From an uncultured Labedella sp. (lineage in GTDB: Bacteria; Actinomycetota; Actinomycetes; Actinomycetales; Microbacteriaceae), in assembly GCA_934636065.1 (NCBI GenBank), contig CAKTZW010000197.1, positions 1 to 5,069 on the forward strand: 5,069 nt of DNA. The letters are read 5' to 3'. Each line of letters opens with the position of its first letter. Within the stretch, counting starts at the first letter, position 1. Below the pieces are notes generated by a model. That model ran no database searches and was not told the origin of the DNA. It worked only from the letters and a program-made list of their open reading frames with translations. The position numbers and the translations under genes are program-made. Positions 1-4,742 of this stretch are shown piece after piece.

Positions 1-98
1 ACCATCCCTTCCGCCTTGACCAGAATACCCCGATCCGCGCCCATCGCGAGCGCGGTCCGGATCGTATCGGCTGCCTGGGCGGGACCCACGGAAACCGC
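1..98 (-). other. EtfB-like internal fragment fused in frame to the stress protein gene; probable chimeric join
   Basis: Read on the minus strand, this segment gives AVSVGPAQAADTIRTALAMG followed by ADRGILVKAEGM. It matches the conserved internal region of electron transfer flavoprotein beta subunits; human ETFB has a near-identical GPAQ...TIRTALAMGADRGI stretch. In EtfB this lies roughly at residues 55-95 of about 250, after the first strand and helix, so the true N-terminus of EtfB is missing. Third-position use changes: 8 of 32 codons end in A or T here, against 6 of 101 in the stress protein part. The join falls within the codons for ATEIVAV (about 93-113), a string that suits both a stress protein after GSP and an EtfB strand. 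The KAEG ending and the class of EtfB recall proteobacterial rather than actinobacterial versions, but that is from memory and weak. Confidence 0.75.
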
Positions 99-401
99 GA
101 CGATCTCGGTGGCGGGCGACCCGCTGCGGACCTTCCGCACGACCTTCGGCCCCCACTGGTCGAACTCGGCGGCGACCACGGCGACGGCCGCGTTCGCCTC
201 CTCCCGGAAGCTCAGCTCCACGGGCGCGCTCGCCGGCTTCCGTCGCGGGCCGAGCTCGTTCGCGAACGGAACGGCGGCCCGCGGACTCACCACGGCGACG
301 ACGACGATCTCGTCGATCTTCTCTGCGGCCGCTATCGCCTTGAGCTGCCGCGCGGCGGCGAGCGACTGCTTGGACCCGTCTGTCGCCACGATGACGCGCA
401 T
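1..401 (-). CDS. Universal stress protein (UspA family), N-terminal part, running in frame into an EtfB-like segment; incomplete at window edge
   Basis: The first 100 or so residues are the front of a universal stress protein. They start MRVIVATDGSKQS, with beta-1 followed by the conserved Asp of the nucleotide pocket, then an Ala-rich helix, a second strand (IDEIVVVAVV), a long linker, and the strand and turn VRKVRSGSPATEIV. These are small cytoplasmic proteins, often ATP-binding, linked to stress survival. The expected second half, with the G-x2-G-x9-G(S/T) ATP motif, is absent. From about position 98 downward the frame reads as EtfB instead (see the separate entry). Two starts are possible. 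The ATG at 407-405 overlaps the permease stop as ATGA but lies only one base from AGGAGG (414-409). The ATG at 401-399 lies seven bases away and begins exactly at the family's usual first strand, so I chose it. The gene is cotranscribed with, and probably translationally coupled to, the permease. Stress protein identity of the N-terminal part is firm; the product as assembled is doubtful. Confidence 0.8.
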   Translation of the reverse strand, partial: MRVIVATDGSKQSLAAARQLKAIAAAEKIDEIVVVAVVSPRAAVPFANELGPRRKPASAPVELSFREEANAAVAVVAAEFDQWGPKVVRKVRSGSPATEIVAVSVGPAQAADTIRTALAMGADRGILVKAEGM

Positions 402-403
402 GG

Positions 404-1849
404 TCATTCCTCCTGATCGGTCGGTGTGGATGAGCTGGACGAGGTGGAGCGGTCGTCGGAGCGGCTCTCGCGGCGGCCTCGCCCGAAGAGGCGTTCGGCG
501 AGGTACAGCACGAGTCCGACGGCGAGGAGCCCCGCGACCCACAGCAGCGAGCTGGGGTCGTCCACGATGACGTAGACGAGCAGCACGGCGTTGCCGAGCA
601 GGCCGAGGTACAGCAGCACGGTGTTGGCGCGGAACGTGTCGCCGCGCGGGCCCTCGCGCCGGAGCTTGAGAGCCGAGACGATCACGAGTCCGTAGATGAA
701 CAGCAGGAAGACGACGGTGACGTTCGCGAGAGTCGTCACGACGTCGATCCCGATGGCGTCGTTGAGCATCGCACCCACGACGAGGAGGGCGACGACGATC
801 ACGGCGGCGAACAGCAGAGCGACCCAGGGGCTCCGGCGGGTGCGGTGGATCCGACCGAACACGCTCGGCACGATGTCCTCCCGCGCCATGCCGTAGAGGA
901 TGCGGGACTGGGTCACGACGGCGACGAGCGTCGTGTTCGTGATCGCCACCATCGCGATGACCGCGAAGACGACGGCCATGACGGCCACCGGGACGGGGAG
1001 GATGCCCGCCCGCACCACCTCGAGCAGCGCGGCGTCCGACTCGGCGAGGGTGTCGACGGGGACGACGAGCGCCGCGCACATCGCGACGAGGACGTAGACG
1101 GCGCCGGCCGCGATCATGCCTCCGATGAGCGCCCGCGGGAAGGTGCGCGCCGGGTCCACGGTCTCCTCGGCGACGTTCGCGGCGTTCTCGAACCCGGTCA
1201 TGGCGAAGAACGCGAGAGCGACTCCGGCGACGACGGCGAAGATCGGGAAGGTCTCCCCCGTGTCGAACTCGACGAGTACGCCGAAGTCCGCGCCGCCCTG
1301 GACCACGTGGATCACGCCGATGACCACGACGATCACGAGGCCGGACACCTCGATGATCGTCATGACGAGGTTCGCCACCACGGACTCCGTGATGCCGAGG
1401 AAGTTGACGACGGCCAGGAGGACGATGAACACCACCGTCACGAGCAGCGCCGGCGAGGACTCGACGACGGATCCGAAGTACCGTGCGAACCCGTTCGCGA
1501 GCGATGCGGCGGCCGCGAAGGTCGCCGACAGCATCGAGATCGTGACGAGGAACGTCAGCATCGGGTTGCGGAACGCCTTGTTGACGTAGAGCGCGGCCCC
1601 GGCGGCCTGGGGGTATTTCGTCACGAGCTCGGCATAGGCGAGCCCCGTGATGGTGGCGACGGTCACTCCGATCGCGAAGGCGAGCCAGAACGCACCACCC
1701 ACCTCGCCGGCGACCGCGCCGATGAGCACGTAGATGCCGGATCCGAGCACGTCGCCGAGCACGTAGAAGAACAGGAGCCGCCCGGTGATGGACCGCTTGA
1801 GTTCGCCGCCCGGTGCGTCGGTCGGACGGTCCGCTGCTGTGCTCGACAT
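404..1849 (-). CDS. APC-superfamily permease (amino acid/polyamine/organocation transporter)
   Basis: This 481-residue protein is an integral membrane transporter of the usual APC length. About 12 hydrophobic segments can be placed near residues 25-47, 53-76, 97-122, 134-153, 159-181, 203-222, 241-264, 284-313, 342-361, 371-393, 409-430 and 434-452. Family marks are GSGIYVLIG (36-44) in the broken first helix, and FFAMTGFENAANVAEET (214-230) across helix 6 and the following loop, with the familiar DPARTFPRAL after it. The family usually imports amino acids or related amines by proton symport or exchange across the cytoplasmic membrane; the substrate here cannot be read from the sequence. The N-terminus is short and polar. 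The C-terminal tail after residue 453 is basic, then serine-rich and acidic. The stress protein gene follows directly, and APC permeases paired with or fused to stress protein domains are known, which suggests stress- or energy-linked control of transport. No Shine-Dalgarno sequence precedes the start; a -10-like hexamer does. Confidence 0.93.
   Translation of the reverse strand: MSSTAADRPTDAPGGELKRSITGRLLFFYVLGDVLGSGIYVLIGAVAGEVGGAFWLAFAIGVTVATITGLAYAELVTKYPQAAGAALYVNKAFRNPMLTFLVTISMLSATFAAAASLANGFARYFGSVVESSPALLVTVVFIVLLAVVNFLGITESVVANLVMTIIEVSGLVIVVVIGVIHVVQGGADFGVLVEFDTGETFPIFAVVAGVALAFFAMTGFENAANVAEETVDPARTFPRALIGGMIAAGAVYVLVAMCAALVVPVDTLAESDAALLEVVRAGILPVPVAVMAVVFAVIAMVAITNTTLVAVVTQSRILYGMAREDIVPSVFGRIHRTRRSPWVALLFAAVIVVALLVVGAMLNDAIGIDVVTTLANVTVVFLLFIYGLVIVSALKLRREGPRGDTFRANTVLLYLGLLGNAVLLVYVIVDDPSSLLWVAGLLAVGLVLYLAERLFGRGRRESRSDDRSTSSSSSTPTDQEE
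409..414 (-). promoter_or_regulatory. Ribosome binding site of the stress protein gene, inside the permease coding end
   Basis: AGGAGG on the minus strand is formed by the permease codons CAG GAG G, just before its TGA stop (406-404). It is seven bases from the ATG at 401 and one base from the ATG at 407, which favours the 401 start. It is the only strong Shine-Dalgarno sequence tied to a convincing gene in this window, and it belongs to the only gene that is clearly internal to a transcription unit. Confidence 0.8.
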
Positions 1850-1855
1850 TGCCGA

Positions 1856-1861
1856 AGGCTA
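1856..1861 (-). promoter_or_regulatory. Putative -10 element of a leaderless promoter for the permease
   Basis: TAGCCT on the minus strand fits TANNNT and is followed by exactly six bases (TCGGCA) and then the ATG at 1849. This places the expected transcription start on the A of the start codon. No convincing -35 element and no Shine-Dalgarno sequence are seen. The same arrangement recurs before four other genes here. Confidence 0.6.
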
Positions 1862-1885
1862 CTCGCTCGCGCACGCCCCGCACAG

Positions 1886-1912
1886 CCCTCGCGGCGAGGG
1901 ACGAGCCGTCCC
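1886..1912 (-). terminator. Overlapping hairpins after the epoxide hydrolase gene, possible terminator
   Basis: Directly after the epoxide hydrolase TAG (1917-1915), the minus strand can form GGGACG-GCT-CGTCCC (1912-1898, 6-bp stem). An overlapping CCCTCGC-C-GCGAGGG (1900-1886, 7-bp stem with a one-base centre) follows. The two share the CCC at 1898-1900, so they are mutually exclusive as full stems. There is no run of T afterwards, so this is not a textbook intrinsic terminator, though GC-rich actinobacteria often use such stems. It sits between the epoxide hydrolase stop and the putative permease promoter, which fits separate transcription of the two genes. The second stem, an odd palindrome about 44 bases before the permease start, could instead be an operator. 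Confidence 0.4.
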
Positions 1913-1914
1913 GG

Positions 1915-3027
1915 CTAATCGAGGGACGCGACGAAACCGCGGATGCGCTCCGCGAGGGCGTCCGGCACCTCCGCGGCGGTGAAGTGCCCACCGACGGGGA
2001 GCCGCTCGAAGACGCGCAGGTCGCGGTAGAACCGGCGCGCGAGCCGCTCGGGGTAGTCGGAGGCATGCCCCTGCACGAACACCGCCGCCGGGACGTCGGT
2101 CGGCGTCATGGGCGCCGGCCGGTCCGCCCCCTCGTAGTAGGGCCGGAAGGACGTTCCGATCGATTGCGTCGCCCAGTAGATCGTGGCCTCTGTGAGCAGG
2201 TGGTCGCGGCTCAACCGCGCCTCGACGGATCGCGGATCCCGCTGCGGCACGTCGGCCCACTCGACGAGCTTCTCGACGAGCCACGCGAGCAGCCCGGCCG
2301 GCGAGTCGTTGAGCGCGGCGGCGAGGGTGTCCGGCCGAGTCGCTTGGAGGTGTCCGTAACCTCCGTGCAACTCGTGGTCCGTCGCGAGGCGGCGCGAGAA
2401 CGCGGCCACCGCCGGGTCGTCGGTGGCGGCGCGCTCCTCGGCCGTGCCCAGATGCGGGTGCGTCGCGACGATGCCCCGGACCGCGTCCGGATACCGGGAG
2501 GCGAGCAGATCGTTCACGTGAGCGGACACGTCCTCCCCGTAGGTGAGGAAGCGGGGGTACCCGAGCACGCCGGTCATGAGCTCGTGCATCGTGTGGGCGA
2601 GTCGCTCGGCCGTCATGGGCGCGTCGGCGTAGGGGGTTGAGAACGCGAACCCCGGGAAGCTCGGCACGACGACATCGACGTCCGGCAGCCGGTCGGCGAG
2701 CTCGAGCTGGAGAGCGAACGTGTGCGGCCACCCGTGCATGATGAGCAGCGCCGGAGCGTCGGGCCGTTCCGACCGCCGGTGCGCGAACTGCACACGCGCC
2801 CCGTCGATCTCCGCGGTGAACTGGGGGTGGGAGTTCAGCCAGCGCTCTCGCGCCCGCCAGTCGAACTCGATCCACGACTCGACGAGCTCGCGGAGGTAGT
2901 CCGCCGTCATGCCCGACGCGCTCCGACGGGGTGAGTCGGGAAGCAACCGGGCCGCGCGCAAGCGGGCACGCAGGTCGTCGAGGACGGCCTCATCGACGCG
3001 AACGGCGAACGGTTCGATCCGGCTCAT
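1915..3027 (-). CDS. Epoxide hydrolase (EHN N-terminal domain plus alpha/beta hydrolase fold)
   Basis: This 370-residue protein would open epoxides with water to give vicinal diols, most likely in the cytoplasm for detoxification or catabolism. The EHN-type N-terminal domain covers about residues 4-110, beginning IEPFAVRVDEAVLDDLRARL. The alpha/beta hydrolase core then shows the oxyanion motif HGWP (98-101), strand PSFPGFAFS (122-130), and the nucleophile elbow YGEDVSA with Asp166 in place of the serine of ordinary esterases. The cap carries IYWATQSIGTSFRPYYE (283-299), whose tyrosines, Tyr284 and Tyr297 or Tyr298, are candidates for activating the epoxide oxygen. The catalytic His is His348 in GGHFTAAEVPD. 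The third acid is not obvious; the usual place lies near GHASD (320-324), so Asp324 is a candidate. Length fits microsomal-type bacterial enzymes. The ATG at 3027 is chosen because family homology begins there and a -10-like hexamer stands six bases upstream; a longer in-frame extension runs into the divergent gene and is not protein-like. Substrate unknown. Confidence 0.9.
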   Translation of the reverse strand: MSRIEPFAVRVDEAVLDDLRARLRAARLLPDSPRRSASGMTADYLRELVESWIEFDWRARERWLNSHPQFTAEIDGARVQFAHRRSERPDAPALLIMHGWPHTFALQLELADRLPDVDVVVPSFPGFAFSTPYADAPMTAERLAHTMHELMTGVLGYPRFLTYGEDVSAHVNDLLASRYPDAVRGIVATHPHLGTAEERAATDDPAVAAFSRRLATDHELHGGYGHLQATRPDTLAAALNDSPAGLLAWLVEKLVEWADVPQRDPRSVEARLSRDHLLTEATIYWATQSIGTSFRPYYEGADRPAPMTPTDVPAAVFVQGHASDYPERLARRFYRDLRVFERLPVGGHFTAAEVPDALAERIRGFVASLD

Positions 3028-3033
3028 GACGAC

Positions 3034-3039
3034 ACGGTA
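3034..3039 (-). promoter_or_regulatory. Putative -10 element of a leaderless promoter for the epoxide hydrolase
   Basis: TACCGT on the minus strand fits TANNNT and is followed by six bases (GTCGTC) and the ATG at 3027. No Shine-Dalgarno sequence precedes this start. A clear -35 hexamer is not visible at 16-19 bases upstream; the short repeats at 3051-3069 occupy that place. Confidence 0.6.
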
Positions 3040-3050
3040 ACCGCCGGCAC

Positions 3051-3069
3051 CGACACCGGCTCGACACCG
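3051..3069. repeat. Direct repeat CGACACCG, two copies 11 bp apart
   Basis: CGACACCG occurs at 3051-3058 and 3062-3069, starting 11 bp apart, about one helical turn. A near copy, CGACACGG, lies at 3030-3037, 21 bp (two turns) from the first. If transcription starts at 3027, the exact copies fall at about -24 to -42, over the -35 position. This would suit an activator or repressor bound on one face of the DNA, but short repeats in GC-rich DNA can arise by chance. Confidence 0.35.
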
Positions 3070-3071
3070 AT

Positions 3072-3085
3072 CGGGAACGTTCCCG
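3072..3085. promoter_or_regulatory. Perfect 14-bp palindrome, candidate operator
   Basis: CGGGAACGTTCCCG is a perfect inverted repeat with no spacer and a central AACGTT. A central CpG flanked by A/T-bearing half-sites is typical of LacI-family operators such as PurR and CcpA sites. The regulator is not in the window, so the family assignment is inference. It is centred about 52 bases upstream of the epoxide hydrolase start and about 190 bases upstream of the divergent hydrolase, so control of the epoxide hydrolase is more likely. Confidence 0.5.
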
Positions 3086-3192
3086 CCGTCGAGGAACCGG
3101 AAGGAGGAAAGTGGCTCGAGTCGGAAGACTCCCCCAGGTCGTCGTCCTCGTCGCGAGGCGCACTCGTGGGGCTCGCTCGTCGCCTGGGGACT

Positions 3193-3211
3193 CGCCCGCG
3201 CCCGGCGGGCG
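3193..3211. repeat. GC-rich inverted repeat, 7-bp stem and 5-base loop
   Basis: CGCCCGC, then GCCCG, then GCGGGCG form a perfect stem-loop. There is no T run on either side, and it lies upstream of the putative promoter of the plus-strand hydrolase. It may be a protein site, or a barrier to transcription entering from outside, or only a product of base composition. Confidence 0.3.
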
Positions 3212-3259
3212 TCGACGTCGGCCGGGCCACCGGCGTGCGCTGATCGGCACTCCAGAGGG

Positions 3260-3265
3260 CAGAAT
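3260..3265 (+). promoter_or_regulatory. Putative -10 element of a leaderless promoter for the alpha/beta hydrolase
   Basis: CAGAAT keeps the two most conserved bases of TANNNT (A at position 2, T at position 6) and is followed by six bases (GGGCTC) and the GTG at 3272. It is the weakest of the five in sequence but has the same spacing. AGAGGG at 3254-3259 is too far (12 bases) to be a good Shine-Dalgarno sequence. Confidence 0.5.
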
Positions 3266-3271
3266 GGGCTC

Positions 3272-4003
3272 GTGCGACTCGAGAAGACGACGACCGGCGA
3301 CGGTCCCCGGCACGTCGGCCTCATCCACGGCCTCGGTGGCGACGCGGGGACGTGGGCGCCGCTCATCGACCGGATGGCGGCGACGGGCGACGTGACGGTC
3401 ACCGCGATCGATCTGCGCGGGCACGGCGCGAGCGACCGGGCCTCCTCCTACGCCCTCGCCGACCTCGCCGACGATGTCGTGGAGAACCTGCCGACCGGGC
3501 TGCACAGCGTCGTCGGGCACTCGCTCGGCGGTGCCGTGCTCGTCCGCGCCGTCGATCGGCTCGCACCGCGACGCGCTGTGTACCTCGACCCGGGCTTCGC
3601 CCTCGCTCTGCCGACGACGGGGATCCGCGGTCGGCTGTTCTGGCTCGCTCCACCCCTCACCCTCGGGATCGCGGGAGCACGGCAGGCGCGCAGCAGTGCC
3701 GCCGCCCGCGCCTCGTACTCCCCCGAGGTCCGGGCGGCGCTCGCCGACGCGCAGGCGCGCTTCGACCGGCGGATGGCGATCGGGGTGTTCCGCGAGGTGG
3801 CGCACAACCCGGTGACCGTCGGCCCTCCGGTCGTGCCGTCGACCGTCGTGCTGTCGGACGACTCCCCAGCCGTCCTGCCCGACGACCTCGCCGCCCGGCT
3901 CGAGGCCGAGGGCTGGGACATCCGCCGCCTGCCGGGAGTGCACCACGACATGCACCTGGAGGATCCCGACAGGACCTTCGCGCTCATCGCCGACGTGCTC
4001 TGA
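3272..4003 (+). CDS. Alpha/beta hydrolase (serine hydrolase type)
   Basis: This 243-residue protein has the alpha/beta hydrolase fold with a serine nucleophile, so an esterase-, lipase- or peptidase-like activity on an unknown small substrate is expected, probably in the cytoplasm since no signal peptide is seen. Motifs in order: oxyanion loop HGLGG (19-23), DLRGHGAS (47-54) after strand 4, nucleophile elbow GHSLGG (82-87) with Ser84, and a helical lid over about residues 115-180. The likely acid, Asp196 or Asp197, follows strand TVVLSDD, and the histidine lies in GVHHDMHLEDP (222-232), His225 by position. The GTG start at 3272 is the earliest that fits the fold and the promoter spacing. It diverges from the epoxide hydrolase, and the phosphatase gene follows after 28 bases, but that gene seems to have its own promoter. 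No substrate-specific motif is recognised. Confidence 0.88.
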   Translation: MRLEKTTTGDGPRHVGLIHGLGGDAGTWAPLIDRMAATGDVTVTAIDLRGHGASDRASSYALADLADDVVENLPTGLHSVVGHSLGGAVLVRAVDRLAPRRAVYLDPGFALALPTTGIRGRLFWLAPPLTLGIAGARQARSSAAARASYSPEVRAALADAQARFDRRMAIGVFREVAHNPVTVGPPVVPSTVVLSDDSPAVLPDDLAARLEAEGWDIRRLPGVHHDMHLEDPDRTFALIADVL

Positions 4004-4019
4004 CGCCGCGACACGCGCC

Positions 4020-4025
4020 TAGGCT
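4020..4025 (+). promoter_or_regulatory. Putative -10 element of a leaderless promoter for the histidine phosphatase
   Basis: TAGGCT fits TANNNT and is followed by six bases (GAAGCC) and the ATG at 4032. It overlaps the small palindrome GCCTAGGC (4017-4024). No Shine-Dalgarno sequence is present. CTGACG at 4000-4005 resembles a -35 element but is only 14 bases away, too close to count on. Confidence 0.62.
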
Positions 4026-4031
4026 GAAGCC

Positions 4032-4733
4032 ATGGCGACGATGATCCTCGTGCGGCACGGCCGGACCACGGCGAACGCGAGCGGCGTGCTCGCGGGCCGG
4101 GCGGACGGGATCCGCCTCGATGACGTGGGCCGGGGACAGGCGGAGCGGACCGCCGCACGCCTGGCCGACGTGCCGCTCGCCGCGGTCGTGTCGAGCCCGC
4201 TCGAGCGCTGCCGTCAGACGGCGGGAATCATCCTCGACCGGCAGCAGGGGTCACCCGCGACCCCCGTCGAGGACGGCATCACCGAGTGCGACTACGGCGA
4301 GTGGCAGAGTCGCACCCTGAAGGACCTCGCGAGCGAGAAGCTCTGGGCCGTCGTGCAGAATCAGCCGTCAGCCGTGGTGTTCCCCGGTGGCGAGTCGATG
4401 CTCACGATGCAATCGCGCGCTGTCGCGACGGTGCGGCGCATCGACGCCGCGATCGAGGCGGAGCACGGCCCCGGGGCGGTGTGGGCCGCGGTGAGCCACG
4501 GCGACATCATCAAGTCGATCCTCGCCGACGCCTACGGGATGCATCTCGACCTGTTCCAGCGCATCAGCGTCGGGCCCGCGTCCGTCTCCATCGTGCGCTA
4601 CGGCCCGAGCCGCCCCGAGGTGATCGCGACCAACACCGACTCCGGCGACCTCTCCTGGCTGCGCACCGCTCCCCCCGCGGCCGATGCCCCCATCGGCGGC
4701 GGAGCGGGACCCGAGGCCGCTGCGCGCTCCTAA
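4032..4733 (+). CDS. Histidine phosphatase superfamily protein, MSMEG_4193 (phosphomutase-like) family
   Basis: This 233-residue protein belongs to the histidine phosphatase (phosphoglycerate mutase-like) superfamily, which transfers phosphate through a phosphohistidine. Key residues are visible: the LVRHG motif with Arg8 and His9 (phosphoacceptor), Arg59 in SSPLERCRQT, the acid Glu85 in TECDYGEW, and His156 in SHGD. The region FPGGESM (117-123) is typical of the actinobacterial subgroup annotated as a probable phosphomutase, and the gene after it, DUF3090, is that subgroup's usual partner. The natural substrate is not known; phosphatase activity is more likely than true mutase activity. The last 20 or so residues are a Pro/Ala/Gly-rich tail that looks disordered. 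It ends nine bases before the DUF3090 start, so the two may be read as one unit despite a possible promoter between them. A second ATG at 4041 is less likely because RHG-family starts are close to the first strand and the -10 spacing fits 4032. Confidence 0.92.
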   Translation: MATMILVRHGRTTANASGVLAGRADGIRLDDVGRGQAERTAARLADVPLAAVVSSPLERCRQTAGIILDRQQGSPATPVEDGITECDYGEWQSRTLKDLASEKLWAVVQNQPSAVVFPGGESMLTMQSRAVATVRRIDAAIEAEHGPGAVWAAVSHGDIIKSILADAYGMHLDLFQRISVGPASVSIVRYGPSRPEVIATNTDSGDLSWLRTAPPAADAPIGGGAGPEAAARS

Positions 4734-4736
4734 CAT
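4731..4736 (+). promoter_or_regulatory. Putative -10 element of a leaderless promoter for the DUF3090 gene, overlapping the phosphatase stop
   Basis: TAACAT fits TANNNT; its first three bases are the TAA stop of the phosphatase gene. Six bases (AGACAC) separate it from the ATG at 4743. There is no Shine-Dalgarno sequence in the nine-base gap or the preceding coding end, so efficient translation from a read-through transcript is hard to explain without a leaderless message. Confidence 0.6.
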
Positions 4737-4742
4737 AGACAC

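Larger units (their letters stand above)
3028..3271. other. Divergent intergenic region between epoxide hydrolase and alpha/beta hydrolase genes
   Basis: This 244-base gap separates two divergently read genes and has no convincing coding content. From left to right it contains the putative epoxide hydrolase -10, phased copies of CGACACCG, a perfect 14-bp palindrome, and a perfect AAGGAGG three bases before a GTG (3101-3113). After these come a small GAGTC-GGAA-GACTC hairpin (3118-3131), a 7-bp GC hairpin (3193-3211), and the putative -10 of the plus-strand gene. It is long for such a compact region, so it probably carries control sites for one or both genes. Confidence 0.6.

Noticed and set aside
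405..407. ATG overlapping the permease stop as the stress protein start
   Set aside because: It is only one base from AGGAGG; the ATG at 401-399 has a seven-base spacing and begins at the family's usual first residue.
845..1918. Long plus-strand frame opposite the permease, about 357 codons
   Set aside because: Its product is almost all Asp, Glu, His and Arg, the typical mirror of a hydrophobic membrane protein in GC-rich DNA, and it matches no family.
1813..2640. Plus-strand frame opposite the epoxide hydrolase and permease start, about 275 codons
   Set aside because: Antisense shadow with biased Arg/Gly/Val content, no motif and no plausible start signal.
1859..2875. Minus-strand frame overlapping the epoxide hydrolase in another phase, about 338 codons
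   Set aside because: It is Arg/Ala/Pro-rich low-complexity sequence, while the other frame shows a full epoxide hydrolase with catalytic motifs.
3111..3395. Plus-strand GTG frame of 94 codons after AAGGAGG
   Set aside because: The product is Arg/Ser/Pro-rich without motif, and its last third is the wrong phase of the alpha/beta hydrolase gene. The binding site itself is kept as a finding.
3028..3402. In-frame N-terminal extension of the epoxide hydrolase by about 125 residues
   Set aside because: It lies across the control region and the first 131 bases of the divergent gene, has no family similarity, and a start at 3027 fits both homology and promoter spacing.
2990..3955. Minus-strand frame of 321 codons across the alpha/beta hydrolase
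   Set aside because: Arg/Gly/Glu-rich antisense sequence; the plus strand has a well-formed hydrolase with GHSLGG and a catalytic His.
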